Of a stretch of 64,000 bases of DNA, positions 9,175-17,048 are shown in pieces (the stretch's first letter is position 1; every line of letters begins with the position of its first letter). The notes below the pieces were generated by a model. It was not told the DNA's origin. It ran no database searches and saw only the letters and a program-made list of their open reading frames with translations. The stretch is from UBA965 sp040396955 (GTDB taxonomy: Bacteria > Chloroflexota > Chloroflexia > Chloroflexales > Roseiflexaceae): positions 163,091 to 227,090 of the forward strand of contig JBBAWX010000004.1 in the NCBI GenBank assembly GCA_040396955.1, written 5' to 3'. The translations under genes were made by a program, and so were the position numbers.

Positions 9175-9935
9175 ACAATCCGCCCGCCATCCCCAACACG
9201 TTTCGTTTTTTTGTGGCAGCAGTACAGATTGCCCAGGGCTACACCACGGATGCAGATCTCATTCATCAGTGGGTGCGCGTGTTGCGGATGCGGGTCGGCC
9301 AAGAATTACTGCTCATTGACTCCGATCGTCAATTGGCGCATCGCGTGGTATTGACAGCGGTTGACAAACAGCGGGTCGACTGGCAGGTGCGCACGGTCGA
9401 CCCCGTGCGCGGTGAACCCACGTTGCAGGTGACGCTGGCGGTGGGGGTGATGCGTGCTGAACGCTTTGAGTGGTTGCTCCAAAAAGCGACCGAGCTCGGT
9501 GTGTCGCAAATTATCCCGTTGAAAACCGAGCGTAGTCGGAGTGACGGCGACGTGGGGCTTCAAAAATTCGAACGCTGGGGACGCATTGTGCGTGAAGCGG
9601 CCGAACAATCAGAACGCGGACGAGTTCCGCGCATCTGCGAGCCACACTCACTGGCTCGTTTGTGTGCGCAACCGCAGGACACGGCCACCTTCTTCCTGCA
9701 TGAAGGCGAAGGGACGGTGCCCTGGCGCCGCTGTTTGCCTCTGGCACACGCGGCAGTGACACTGGTTTCGGGCCCAGATGGTGGGTTCAGTGAGGCAGAA
9801 TGTGCCATGATGCAGGCGTGTGGTTGGCAGGGAGTTGGGCTCGGTCGGCGCATTTTACGTGCCGAAACAGCCCCGTTGCTCGGGCTAAGCATGGCCCTTA
9901 CCTATGCAGGAGACTACGATGGTGAAGTGGCGTAG
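9171..9935 (+). CDS. rsmE: 16S rRNA (uracil1498-N3)-methyltransferase
   Basis: A 254-residue SPOUT-family protein. It has the N-terminal PUA-like domain (FRFFVAAVQ, HQWVRVLRMRVGQ), the AERFEWLLQKATELGV motif and the knotted SAM-binding end with LVSGPDGGFSEAE and LGRRILRAETAPL. prmA-rsmE adjacency is common in bacteria. The 3' end overlaps ctpA by 17 bases. Confidence 0.94.
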   Translation: MNNPPAIPNTFRFFVAAVQIAQGYTTDADLIHQWVRVLRMRVGQELLLIDSDRQLAHRVVLTAVDKQRVDWQVRTVDPVRGEPTLQVTLAVGVMRAERFEWLLQKATELGVSQIIPLKTERSRSDGDVGLQKFERWGRIVREAAEQSERGRVPRICEPHSLARLCAQPQDTATFFLHEGEGTVPWRRCLPLAHAAVTLVSGPDGGFSEAECAMMQACGWQGVGLGRRILRAETAPLLGLSMALTYAGDYDGEVA

Positions 9936-11193
9936 CTGGTTTAGTATCGTGGTCGCGTTTTTGGCGGGGTGGTTGTCGGCCATGGTGTTGGCGGGCACCC
10001 CCTACGCTGGTGATGTTGCGCGGGTCATCGGCCCAGGAAGCCTGGTACAACTACAAACCCCGTGGGGGCTACGTGTGGCATTTGCTCCCTTTTGGGAGAC
10101 GTGGCAGTTGGTCGATGCCGTGTTTTTTGAGCGCGATCGTATCGACCACCCCCGCATGATTCAAGGGGCCATCAACGGTATGTTGGCGACTCTCGACGAT
10201 CGCTATACGTTTTATCAGGAGCCCGAAAAAGCCAAACAAACCAGCGAAAACATGCAGGGCACCATGGCTGGTATTGGCGCCTATTTGCGCCGTGAAGAGC
10301 AACGAGTCGTCATCTGGAAACTCATCGCGGATGCGCCTGCGGAGCAGGCTGGGTTGCGTGCGGGTGATGAATTCATCCGTATCGATGGTGTGCGGGTGGC
10401 CGATATTGTGGCCGAAGTCGCCGCCGATGAGGTGATTGCTCGTGTGGCCAGCCTGTTGCGTGGTGACGTGGGCACGACCGTGGCAGTCGAAGTGCGTCGC
10501 ACCGATGGAAGTCTACTCACCGTGCAGTTGACCCGCGCAGAAATCATCTTGCCCAGCGTGGAGTGGCAAATCCTGCCAGACATGGTCGGTTACATCACCA
10601 TCAGCGACTTCAAAGCCAATACGCCCGATGTGCTCCAACAGGGCATGCAAGAGATGAAAGCTGCCGGCGTGCGTGGCTACATCCTCGATCTACGGGGGAA
10701 TCCGGGTGGGCTGCTCGACAGTGCCCGCCGCGTGTTGGGGTTGTTTTATGCGGGCACGGCGCTGTGGGAACAAAAAGCAACCGGTGCCGTGCGTGAGTTG
10801 TCGGCATTGCCACCCGCTGATTATACCTTCCCTACCGCCCCCGTGGTTGTGCTGATGGATGAAAATTCTGCGAGTGCCAGTGAAGTGGTGGCCGGAGCAC
10901 TGCGGGATCGGGTGCCTGGTACTCAGATTATCGGTGTGCAAAGCTTTGGGAAGGGAATCGTGCAAAACATTTATCCGCTCAGCAACGGGGGGACGACGCG
11001 TTTGACCGTGGCACAGTGGCTAACTCCAGAGCGTACTGCCATTCATGGCGTCGGTTTGACGCCAGATGTAATCGTCGCAAACGGCGATGATACACCGGCA
11101 GATGCGCCTTGTGTGCGTCAAAATCAACCTGACCCCGCACAATCGACTTGTCGGGATGCGCCCTTGATGCGGGCCTTGGCAATGTTCCCGTAA
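9919..11193 (+). CDS. ctpA: S41-family C-terminal processing peptidase
   Basis: A 424-residue secreted or anchored protease. A signal/anchor helix (SIVVAFLAGWLSAMVLAG) precedes a PDZ domain (GIGAYLRR, AEQAGLRAGDEFIRIDGVRV) and the S41 core, with the catalytic serine in DENSASASEVVAGAL and the lysine in GVQSFGKGIVQ. ATG at 9919 is preferred over 9904 because AGGAG at 9908-9912 is spaced for it. It ends the fmdB-to-ctpA run. A pair of cysteines in the C-terminal tail (DAPCVRQ, STCRDA) may form a disulfide. Confidence 0.92.
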   Translation: MVKWRSWFSIVVAFLAGWLSAMVLAGTPYAGDVARVIGPGSLVQLQTPWGLRVAFAPFWETWQLVDAVFFERDRIDHPRMIQGAINGMLATLDDRYTFYQEPEKAKQTSENMQGTMAGIGAYLRREEQRVVIWKLIADAPAEQAGLRAGDEFIRIDGVRVADIVAEVAADEVIARVASLLRGDVGTTVAVEVRRTDGSLLTVQLTRAEIILPSVEWQILPDMVGYITISDFKANTPDVLQQGMQEMKAAGVRGYILDLRGNPGGLLDSARRVLGLFYAGTALWEQKATGAVRELSALPPADYTFPTAPVVVLMDENSASASEVVAGALRDRVPGTQIIGVQSFGKGIVQNIYPLSNGGTTRLTVAQWLTPERTAIHGVGLTPDVIVANGDDTPADAPCVRQNQPDPAQSTCRDAPLMRALAMFP

Positions 11194-11293
11194 TTCGTGC
11201 AACCATTGTTGTCATCCTTACGTCATTTCAATGTCCCTGCGAAATCTTCTGCGCTGGGATTGTTGTATGTACCGATGTAAGGAGCTATCGCCG

Positions 11294-11545
11294 ATGTGTA
11301 CGTTTTATCACAAACCTGTCCGCCGTCATGAAAGTCATCGTTATCCCCGGTGCTCGCACAGCGGGAAAGTCCGTTTTCGGTATCGTAAAGATGCCTTGAG
11401 CTTCGTATGGTACGCCAAAACGCGTGCTCGCATGTGCACGGATGATCAAATCATGTGTCAACGTCGTGAATGTCGCACCTATAAATGTACCGAGTGTGGT
11501 GGCTGGCACGTAACCAGCCGACCCACGTGGCATACGCCGACATAA
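11294..11545 (+). CDS. Small zinc-site protein (KCTECGGWHVTS end), unknown function
   Basis: An 83-residue, Arg/Cys-rich basic protein. The N-terminal part has GKVRFRYRKDAL and the C-terminal part CRTYKCTECGGWHVTS. This layout (SGK-R-AL then YxCxxCGGWHL) is shared by many small proteins of phages and bacteria of unknown role and looks like a zinc-binding knuckle with Cys and His ligands. AAGGAG at 11279-11284 is 9 bases before the ATG at 11294, so that start is chosen over ATG 11231 or 11267. It stands alone between ctpA and a strong hairpin. Confidence 0.7.
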   Translation: MCTFYHKPVRRHESHRYPRCSHSGKVRFRYRKDALSFVWYAKTRARMCTDDQIMCQRRECRTYKCTECGGWHVTSRPTWHTPT

Positions 11546-11559
11546 TCGGAATCGCAATC

Positions 11560-11606
11560 AATATCCCCTCGTGACCATCGGCGTATCTGTGTCTCGAGGG
11601 GATATT
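11560..11606. terminator. Hairpin terminator after the small zinc-site gene
   Basis: Twelve-base perfect arms AATATCCCCTCG / CGAGGGGATATT around a 23-base loop, 15 bases past the stop codon. The plus-strand stem ends in GATATTT. Confidence 0.75.
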
Positions 11607-11979
11607 TGAGGTGGCGATAATTCCCGGAGTCCATCAAACACATACCGGTGTGGTGGTTGTAGTTGCACACCGCAGGTGCACTGTTGTGATTGATGACAAA
11701 TCGCAAGAACATTGCGGGGATGCGTTTGGGTTCGATGTAGAATAATGCTGAGGGTGGCGAGTGAATTTGCGTGTGTCCTGATGTTGCCGGGTGGGTGTGT
11801 TGCATGCGCATTGGCCGTGCCTCCCCGACGTTGTTTGCTGGCGAGTGGTAGTAGTCGGCTCTGTGAAGCGCTATGTCATCCCATATCGTGGGTTTGTGCA
11901 CGCTGGTACCCGATGGGGTTGCCAACGGTGCGTTTTTTTATCACAATACGAAAGAGTCGTTCCTGGATACGGAGTGAGT
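11607..11979. other. Intergenic region before the carotenoid desaturase
   Basis: No convincing gene seen in 373 bases on either strand. A TAGAATAAT -10-like element lies near 11737-11745 and a T7 run near 11934. Reading frames on both strands through this stretch lack ribosome sites or family similarity. A long leader is possible but no riboswitch class was recognised. Confidence 0.4.
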
Positions 11980-13464
11980 ATGGGTACAGCGGAGCAAGTG
12001 GTAGTGATTGGTGGTGGACTCGGCGGCTTGGCAGTAGCGATTCAGCTCGCAAGTCAGGGGCAATCGGTGACGCTCCTCGAAGCGCGTGAGCGACTCGGTG
12101 GCAAACTCAACGTCATCAACGAAGACGGATTTTGTTGGGATATTGGTCCATCACTCTTGACGATGCCATGGGTGCTCGACGATCTGTTGCGCCAAGCCGG
12201 GAGTTCACTGGCTGCAGAGCTAGACGTTGTGTCGTTGCCGTCGGCGTGTCGCTACTTGTGGGAAGATGGCACTCAGTTTGACGCATATGCCAGCTTGCCG
12301 GCCTTGCTCCAGAGTGTGGCAGCGATTGAGCCGCGTGATGTGGCCGGATTTATGCGCTATTTGCACTACGCCCACCGACTCTGGGATCTGACCGCGGATA
12401 CCTTTTTGTATGCCCCGTTTGGATGGCGTAATCTGGTCGATCGGCGCTTGTTGACGCAAGCCTGGCGTCTCGATAGTATGCGTACCATGGCACGGGCCGT
12501 GCAGAGTTTTTTTGTGAGTCGCCAGATGCGCCAAGTGATGAACCGCTTTGCCACCTACAACGGATCATCGCCATACCGCACCCCGGCCACGTTTAATTTG
12601 ATTGCTTGGGCCGAATTTGGTCTGGGTGCCTACTATCCGCGGGGAGGCATGTATCGGATTGCTGAGGTACTTACGGCCACTGCGCAACGTCTGGGGGTGG
12701 AGATTCGCACGCATACGCCGGTACGAGCCATTTGTCATCAGCGCGGCGTCGTACAGGCGGTTGAAACAATGGCGGGTGAACGGATTGCAGCCCGCGCGGT
12801 GGTCAGCAATGTGGATCCGCTCGTGACCTTGCGCACGCTTGTGGGCGACCAACAGCGGGCACAACGCCTTGAACGTCGTGAATTAGCCTGTAGTGGGTTT
12901 GTCATTTTGTTGGGGATTGATCGGCGCTATCCACACCTCGATCACCATACTATTTTGTTTTCACCCGATTATCGCGCAGAATTCCACGATACTGATTCGG
13001 GACGGCTACATGCGACCCCGACCATCTACATCAACCACACGGTGCACTATGACCCTCAGCATGCTCCGGTTGGTGGTCAAAACTTGTTTTTGTTGGTCAA
13101 TGTGCCTCCGTCGACTCAGGGGCCAATTGACTGGGAGGCTGTAAAAGAGGCCTATGCTATGCAGATTATCGATCGCCTGCACTGCTTTGGCATGGCCGAT
13201 ATTCGTCAGCACATCGTGCGTCAGCAGATATTGACTCCACATGATCTACAGCACCTCTATGCTGCGCCGGGTGGGTCGATCTATGGATTGGCATCAAATC
13301 ATCTGTTGAGTGCCTTTCTCCGACCGCCACAACGTGACTCTCAACTCCGTGGGCTCTACTACTGTGGTGGTGGCACGCATCCTGGTGGAGGGGTGCCGCT
13401 CGCCTTGCTGTCGGGGATGCATGCCGCCTCATTAGTACACGCCGATCTTTCGGCATCCCCATAA
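11980..13464 (+). CDS. CrtI/CrtN-family carotenoid desaturase or oxidoreductase
   Basis: A 494-residue flavoprotein of the phytoene desaturase family. It has the FAD-binding GGGLGGLAVAIQLASQG at the N-terminus followed by LLEARERLGGK, and the C-terminal family signature GLYYCGGGTHPGGGVP with LSGMHAA. ATG 11980 is chosen because GGAG (11971-11974) precedes it and the FAD motif starts about 10 residues in; a much longer upstream frame has no family match. Whether it dehydrogenates phytoene, another C30/C40 carotenoid or acts as a CrtD-type enzyme cannot be decided; no phytoene synthase is nearby. Confidence 0.88.
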   Translation: MGTAEQVVVIGGGLGGLAVAIQLASQGQSVTLLEARERLGGKLNVINEDGFCWDIGPSLLTMPWVLDDLLRQAGSSLAAELDVVSLPSACRYLWEDGTQFDAYASLPALLQSVAAIEPRDVAGFMRYLHYAHRLWDLTADTFLYAPFGWRNLVDRRLLTQAWRLDSMRTMARAVQSFFVSRQMRQVMNRFATYNGSSPYRTPATFNLIAWAEFGLGAYYPRGGMYRIAEVLTATAQRLGVEIRTHTPVRAICHQRGVVQAVETMAGERIAARAVVSNVDPLVTLRTLVGDQQRAQRLERRELACSGFVILLGIDRRYPHLDHHTILFSPDYRAEFHDTDSGRLHATPTIYINHTVHYDPQHAPVGGQNLFLLVNVPPSTQGPIDWEAVKEAYAMQIIDRLHCFGMADIRQHIVRQQILTPHDLQHLYAAPGGSIYGLASNHLLSAFLRPPQRDSQLRGLYYCGGGTHPGGGVPLALLSGMHAASLVHADLSASP

Positions 13465-13486
13465 ACAATGAGTGTCGGATGTATGG

Positions 13487-13502
13487 TATACTCTAAAGTA
13501 TA
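13487..13502. promoter_or_regulatory. Inverted repeat, possible operator/promoter of the TSUP gene
   Basis: TATACT-CTAA-AGTATA is a perfect 6-4-6 inverted repeat 29 bases before the TSUP start codon. TATACT doubles as a -10 hexamer on the plus strand. The repeat is a candidate repressor site; the regulator is not known. Confidence 0.4.
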
Positions 13503-13531
13503 TAAATACAGTAGGATTTTGGGGAGTATAC

Positions 13532-14386
13532 ATGCAGAACACATTACCGCGCCGCAGATACGTCTGGGGATTGGCTGGAATCTTAATCGTAAGTGCCATG
13601 GGGCTGACCTATGCCAATTATCAAGCTGCGGGAGCGGTGGTGCATGTTGACTCGTTAGTACGCGGGTTACTGGTGGGAATTGTCGCGCAACTCGTTGATG
13701 GCGCGTTGGGGATGGCGTACGGGGTGACCGCCTCGACGTTTTTGTTGGCCACAGGGGCAGCACCGATTGTAGTTGCCACATCGGTACACGTGGCGAAGTT
13801 TTTTGCATCTGGAGCATCAGCGCTGAGTCATTGGCGACTTGGCAATGTTGATCGTCATTTGTTTGTGCGTTTGGTGGCACCTGGTGTGGTTGGATCCATC
13901 ATTGGTGTGTACGTCTTGACCTCCATTGACGGCCACGTGCTTCGTCCGATAATCAACGGCTATTTGTTGGTAATGGGCATTTGGATTATCATTCGCGCCT
14001 TTTGGCAGGTCACCATGAAAAGTACCGTGCGTGGCGGGGTCATCATTGTGGGGCTCATCGGCGCATTTGCCAACGCCATTGGTGGTGGCGGGTGGGGCCC
14101 AATTGTGACCACCTCGATGATGGGGTCGGGGCGTGAGCCGCGCTACGTGGTTGGCACCGTGAACACCGTTGAGTTTTTCGTAGAAATGGTGAGTGGCATT
14201 GCCTTGATTTTGGTGGTGAACATTGCCGCCTGGGAGGCAGTCACAGGGTTGATTTTTGGTGGCATGTTGATGGCGCCATTTGCGGCCTGGGTGGTCGGAC
14301 GGATTCCTCGGCAGTGGTTGATGATTATGGTTGGGAGCTTGATTACTGCGCTGAGTGCGTGGAGTCTGTTGAGCCTGTACCTCTAA
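13532..14386 (+). CDS. TauE/SafE (TSUP) family membrane permease
   Basis: A 284-residue integral membrane protein with eight or so hydrophobic segments. The two family hairpin signatures are present: GIVAQLVDGALGMAYGVTASTF in the first half and IGAFANAIGGGGWGPIVTT in the second. TSUP proteins move sulfite, thiosulfate, sulfonates or similar anions. ATG 13532 is preferred because GGGGAG lies just upstream at 13521-13526; a start 60 bases earlier is weaker. It follows the desaturase by 67 bases and converges on the TIM-barrel gene. Confidence 0.88.
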   Translation: MQNTLPRRRYVWGLAGILIVSAMGLTYANYQAAGAVVHVDSLVRGLLVGIVAQLVDGALGMAYGVTASTFLLATGAAPIVVATSVHVAKFFASGASALSHWRLGNVDRHLFVRLVAPGVVGSIIGVYVLTSIDGHVLRPIINGYLLVMGIWIIIRAFWQVTMKSTVRGGVIIVGLIGAFANAIGGGGWGPIVTTSMMGSGREPRYVVGTVNTVEFFVEMVSGIALILVVNIAAWEAVTGLIFGGMLMAPFAAWVVGRIPRQWLMIMVGSLITALSAWSLLSLYL

Positions 14387-14420
14387 CACCTGATTGCGCG
14401 TATGTCTATAGAGTAATTGC

Positions 14421-14452
14421 TGCCCCCTACTGGCATTGGCCAGCAGGGGGCA
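14421..14452. terminator. Bidirectional hairpin between convergent genes
   Basis: Thirteen-base arms TGCCCCCTACTGG / CCAGCAGGGGGCA with one mismatch and a six-base loop, between the TSUP gene and the TIM-barrel gene, which converge here. Confidence 0.7.
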
Positions 14453-14457
14453 TATGG

Positions 14458-15264
14458 TCACATAAACAAATCCCGTAACCGATTGACCTGCCAATCGTTG
14501 ATTTCCGTCAGTGGGCGGAGGGGTTGATTGGTCTCGTGGTGGGTGGCCTGGTAAGGGGGCGGGCCATATTCGGCGGTGATGGTCAACGCTTCGGCGCCAC
14601 GTTGTTGATTGGCGTCGACAACCATGCGCCACCAGTATTCGTGCATGGCGACTTCTTGGGTATAGCGGGGCAAACTGGGGTCAACGACCTGTGGGCCTTG
14701 GGAATGACCGACGCGGGCGTGAAGGTGGATGACCTGATGTGCCACTTGTTGCAGAATCGCTTCTGCATCGGGGAGCAGACGCTCGGAGACGACCACCCAG
14801 TGACTATAATCGGCACACACGTGTACTTCGGGGTAGCGACTCAAGTAGGCGATGGTGCTCCATGGATTAAAAAACAGGCGACTGCGGTGGGTTTCGTGCG
14901 CAATGGGAATGCCGTGATGCTGCTCAACGGTAAGCATGGCCTCGAGAAAGCTACACCCGTCGTCGAAATGCGATGCATCGCGCCATCCGTGGAGTGTGAT
15001 TTGGCGGGCACCACAGGCCACTGCAGCCTCGATTTGTGTGATGGCGCTCGCAATATGACTGGCCACATCTGGTCCACTGCTGAACACCTGAGCGACGAGA
15101 TCAAGGTTGTATTGGCGGAGCAGAGCACTGAGGGTTCGTTGATCGGTGGGGTCAGAGGGGACTGCCCACTCGACACCACGATACCCTTCGGCCGCAATAG
15201 CAGGAAACACGACTTCCCAGGGTGCATCGACTCCCCACAGGGTGCGAATTAAATCAATACGCAT
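14458..15264 (-). CDS. Sugar phosphate isomerase/epimerase-like TIM-barrel protein
   Basis: A 268-residue protein of the xylose-isomerase-like/AP endonuclease 2 TIM-barrel superfamily. Barrel strands with likely metal ligands can be seen: GVEWAVP, ITLHGWRD, IAHETHRSR, HVCADYSHW, HLHARVGHSQGPQV and TITAEYGP; the Glu/Asp/His/Glu set fits a divalent metal site. AAGGAG precedes the ATG. The substrate is unknown. It is a single gene bounded by terminators. Nearby nucleoside hydrolase and GH4 genes suggest sugar catabolism, but they are separate units. Confidence 0.8.
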   Translation of the reverse strand: MRIDLIRTLWGVDAPWEVVFPAIAAEGYRGVEWAVPSDPTDQRTLSALLRQYNLDLVAQVFSSGPDVASHIASAITQIEAAVACGARQITLHGWRDASHFDDGCSFLEAMLTVEQHHGIPIAHETHRSRLFFNPWSTIAYLSRYPEVHVCADYSHWVVVSERLLPDAEAILQQVAHQVIHLHARVGHSQGPQVVDPSLPRYTQEVAMHEYWWRMVVDANQQRGAEALTITAEYGPPPYQATHHETNQPLRPLTEINDWQVNRLRDLFM

Positions 15265-15379
15265 GGCCTCTCCTTTTTGTGGTTGCTGTGATTATTATAC
15301 TGTACCACGAGCATGCAACTGGTATCAATCACGTGAATGCTGAGACCATTGGTGCGCCATTTCGCCATGAACATGCACA

Positions 15380-15414
15380 AACACCCCACCTATCACGAGT
15401 ATAGGTGGGGTGTT
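15380..15414 (-). terminator. Hairpin terminator after the tandem nuclease gene
   Basis: Fourteen-base perfect arms AACACCCCACCTAT / ATAGGTGGGGTGTT with a 7-base loop, 26 bases beyond the nuclease stop on the minus strand. Confidence 0.75.
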
Positions 15415-15440
15415 CGTCGCTGGTCTCGGGCGAGCATAGA

Positions 15441-16907
15441 TTACGGCGTGACTTGTCCGTTGCAGGTGGTCGGTGACCAGAGGCCACGTTGGTTGGTGCG
15501 CGCCTCGGTTTGAGCGGCCCGGAAGGTGTCGACATACAGATACGGTTTGTTGTAGGTGTACTCAAAGGCGAAACCGTTGGCAATCATCAGCTCGTTGAAG
15601 TTGCGCCCGTCGCTGAGCCATAGGTAGACGAGGTGGCGATCATAGCGGTCGAGTCGATCTTGCGAGGGATCATACTCGAGGTAGACCGTTTGGCCACGGA
15701 GGGTTTGTGTGGCGAAATCACTCGCTTCAGGGCCAAAACACTCCACCGGTTTATTGGGGGCTTTGGTCTCTGGGGTATCGATGCCAATAAGGCGGGTGAC
15801 GATTTCTTGACCATCGAGGATGACCCGTACCGTATCACCATCAACGACGCGTGCGACTTGCGCAGCCAAAACACCGGCTGGCAGCGGTGTGACTGCGTCT
15901 GGAGCGGGCGCGCTCGTAGCGGTAACGGGGGCAACGGGCGCACTGGTACCTCCCGCACATGTGCTCGGTGACCAGAGACCACGTTGATTGGTGCGGGCAT
16001 CGGCCTCAGCCGCGCGGAATGCGTCGACATATTTGTAGGGGTTGTCATAGGTATACTCAAAAGCATACCCCTCTGTAATCATCAACTCGTTGAAATTGCG
16101 CCCGTCGCTGAGCCACACGTAGACGAGGTGGCGATCATAGCGATCGAGACGGTCTTGTGAGGGGTCATATTCGAGGTAGACGGTTTGCCCGCTCAGCGTG
16201 GCAGTGGCGAAATCACTCGCCTCAGGCCCAAAGCACTCGACGGATGTGTTGGGGGCTTTGGTTTCGGGCGTATTGATGCCGATAAGGCGGGTGACGATTT
16301 CTTGGTCATCGAGGATCACGCGTACCGTGTCACCATCGACAATGCGCACCACCTGAGCGGCGATAGCGCCGACTGGAATGCGTGGATTGGTGGCTGGGAT
16401 TTGCGTGGCCGGTTGTAGTGCCACAGTTGCTGTTGCAGGTACTTCCGTGGTGGTCACGGTGGGTATTGATGGTGTGTTGGTGGGCGAGGCCGCTGTCGTA
16501 ACGCTTGGCGTGCGTGGTGCGGTTGTCGCTGTGGCAGTGGCCGTTGGTGGGATTGCCACTGGTGTTGGGGCGTTGGCACGTTGTACGAGGATGATGAGCG
16601 AAACGACCACGGTCAGTGCGAGGATACCCTGCGCAACACGCCGCCATGGACCGCCAATATTCCAGATGTGCTCGAAGATGAGCAGTGGCCAGGCATAGAG
16701 ATAGTAGAAAAGGGTGGAAATTTGTGGCATGGCTCGCCAAAGTGCGTGTGAAAGAGGTCGGATAATGGCTCCTAACGCCTGGAAAAGAGCGCCGAATAGA
16801 CGCACGATACCTGTGACCAGGCCGGTTATAACGGCAATAACGAGACCGATGGCGCAACATCCGAGGCTCCCCGAGTTGCGGTTGACTCTTCGTACAGAAC
16901 GACGCAT
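15441..16907 (-). CDS. Membrane-anchored protein with two tandem thermonuclease (SNase) domains
   Basis: A 488-residue protein. The N-terminus has hydrophobic segments at about 17-50 and 94-109, then a Thr/Pro/Ala-rich linker (110-180), then two staphylococcal-nuclease-like domains at about 183-317 and 348-482 joined by another Pro/Ala/Thr linker. Each domain keeps the catalytic pattern: VDGDTVRV, TRLIGI-TPETKAP (Arg, Asp/Thr, Glu) and the second Arg in LDRYDRHLVY. One exception is residue 211-212, IN in the first domain versus ID in the second, at the position of nuclease Asp40. The domains are about 85% identical, so the duplication is recent. Likely an extracellular, calcium-dependent nuclease for scavenging or defence; this is inference. 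Confidence 0.9.
   Translation of the reverse strand: MRRSVRRVNRNSGSLGCCAIGLVIAVITGLVTGIVRLFGALFQALGAIIRPLSHALWRAMPQISTLFYYLYAWPLLIFEHIWNIGGPWRRVAQGILALTVVVSLIILVQRANAPTPVAIPPTATATATTAPRTPSVTTAASPTNTPSIPTVTTTEVPATATVALQPATQIPATNPRIPVGAIAAQVVRIVDGDTVRVILDDQEIVTRLIGINTPETKAPNTSVECFGPEASDFATATLSGQTVYLEYDPSQDRLDRYDRHLVYVWLSDGRNFNELMITEGYAFEYTYDNPYKYVDAFRAAEADARTNQRGLWSPSTCAGGTSAPVAPVTATSAPAPDAVTPLPAGVLAAQVARVVDGDTVRVILDGQEIVTRLIGIDTPETKAPNKPVECFGPEASDFATQTLRGQTVYLEYDPSQDRLDRYDRHLVYLWLSDGRNFNELMIANGFAFEYTYNKPYLYVDTFRAAQTEARTNQRGLWSPTTCNGQVTP
15462..15866 (-). repeat. Direct repeat copy 2 (second SNase domain)
   Basis: Encodes residues 348-482. It pairs with 15957-16361 at a spacing of 495 bases. 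The translations differ at 20 of 135 positions by eye, and long DNA stretches are nearly identical. Confidence 0.85.
15957..16361 (-). repeat. Direct repeat copy 1 (first SNase domain)
   Basis: Encodes residues 183-317 of the same protein. Together with 15462-15866 it forms an in-frame gene-internal duplication. Confidence 0.85.
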
Positions 16908-17004
16908 AGATGTGTGGCAGTGCTACGTGAAACGGCGAACTTGATTTTCATTGTAACAAATCTACGTGTGCACAAATGTGGAGAGGGATGAGAAGTTGAT
17001 GAAA

Positions 17005-17037
17005 TGCACGGCATACCAACGCTTGGTATGCCGTGCA
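17005..17037 (-). terminator. Hairpin terminator after the GH4 gene
   Basis: A perfect 15-base stem TGCACGGCATACCAA / TTGGTATGCCGTGCA with a CGC loop, 11 bases beyond the GH4 stop. Confidence 0.75.
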
Positions 17038-17048
17038 ACGGGGTCTAT

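Noticed and set aside
11294..11545. Prophage remnant suggested by a phage-type small zinc protein
   Set aside because: No integrase, structural or other phage genes are near, and flanking genes are housekeeping.
11607..11979. Gene on either strand in the gap before the desaturase
   Set aside because: Frames crossing the gap run antisense through a terminator hairpin or lack ribosome sites and similarity.
15462..16361. Insertion sequence or transposon suggested by direct repeats
   Set aside because: The repeats are in-frame SNase domains of one protein with no transposase or inverted ends.
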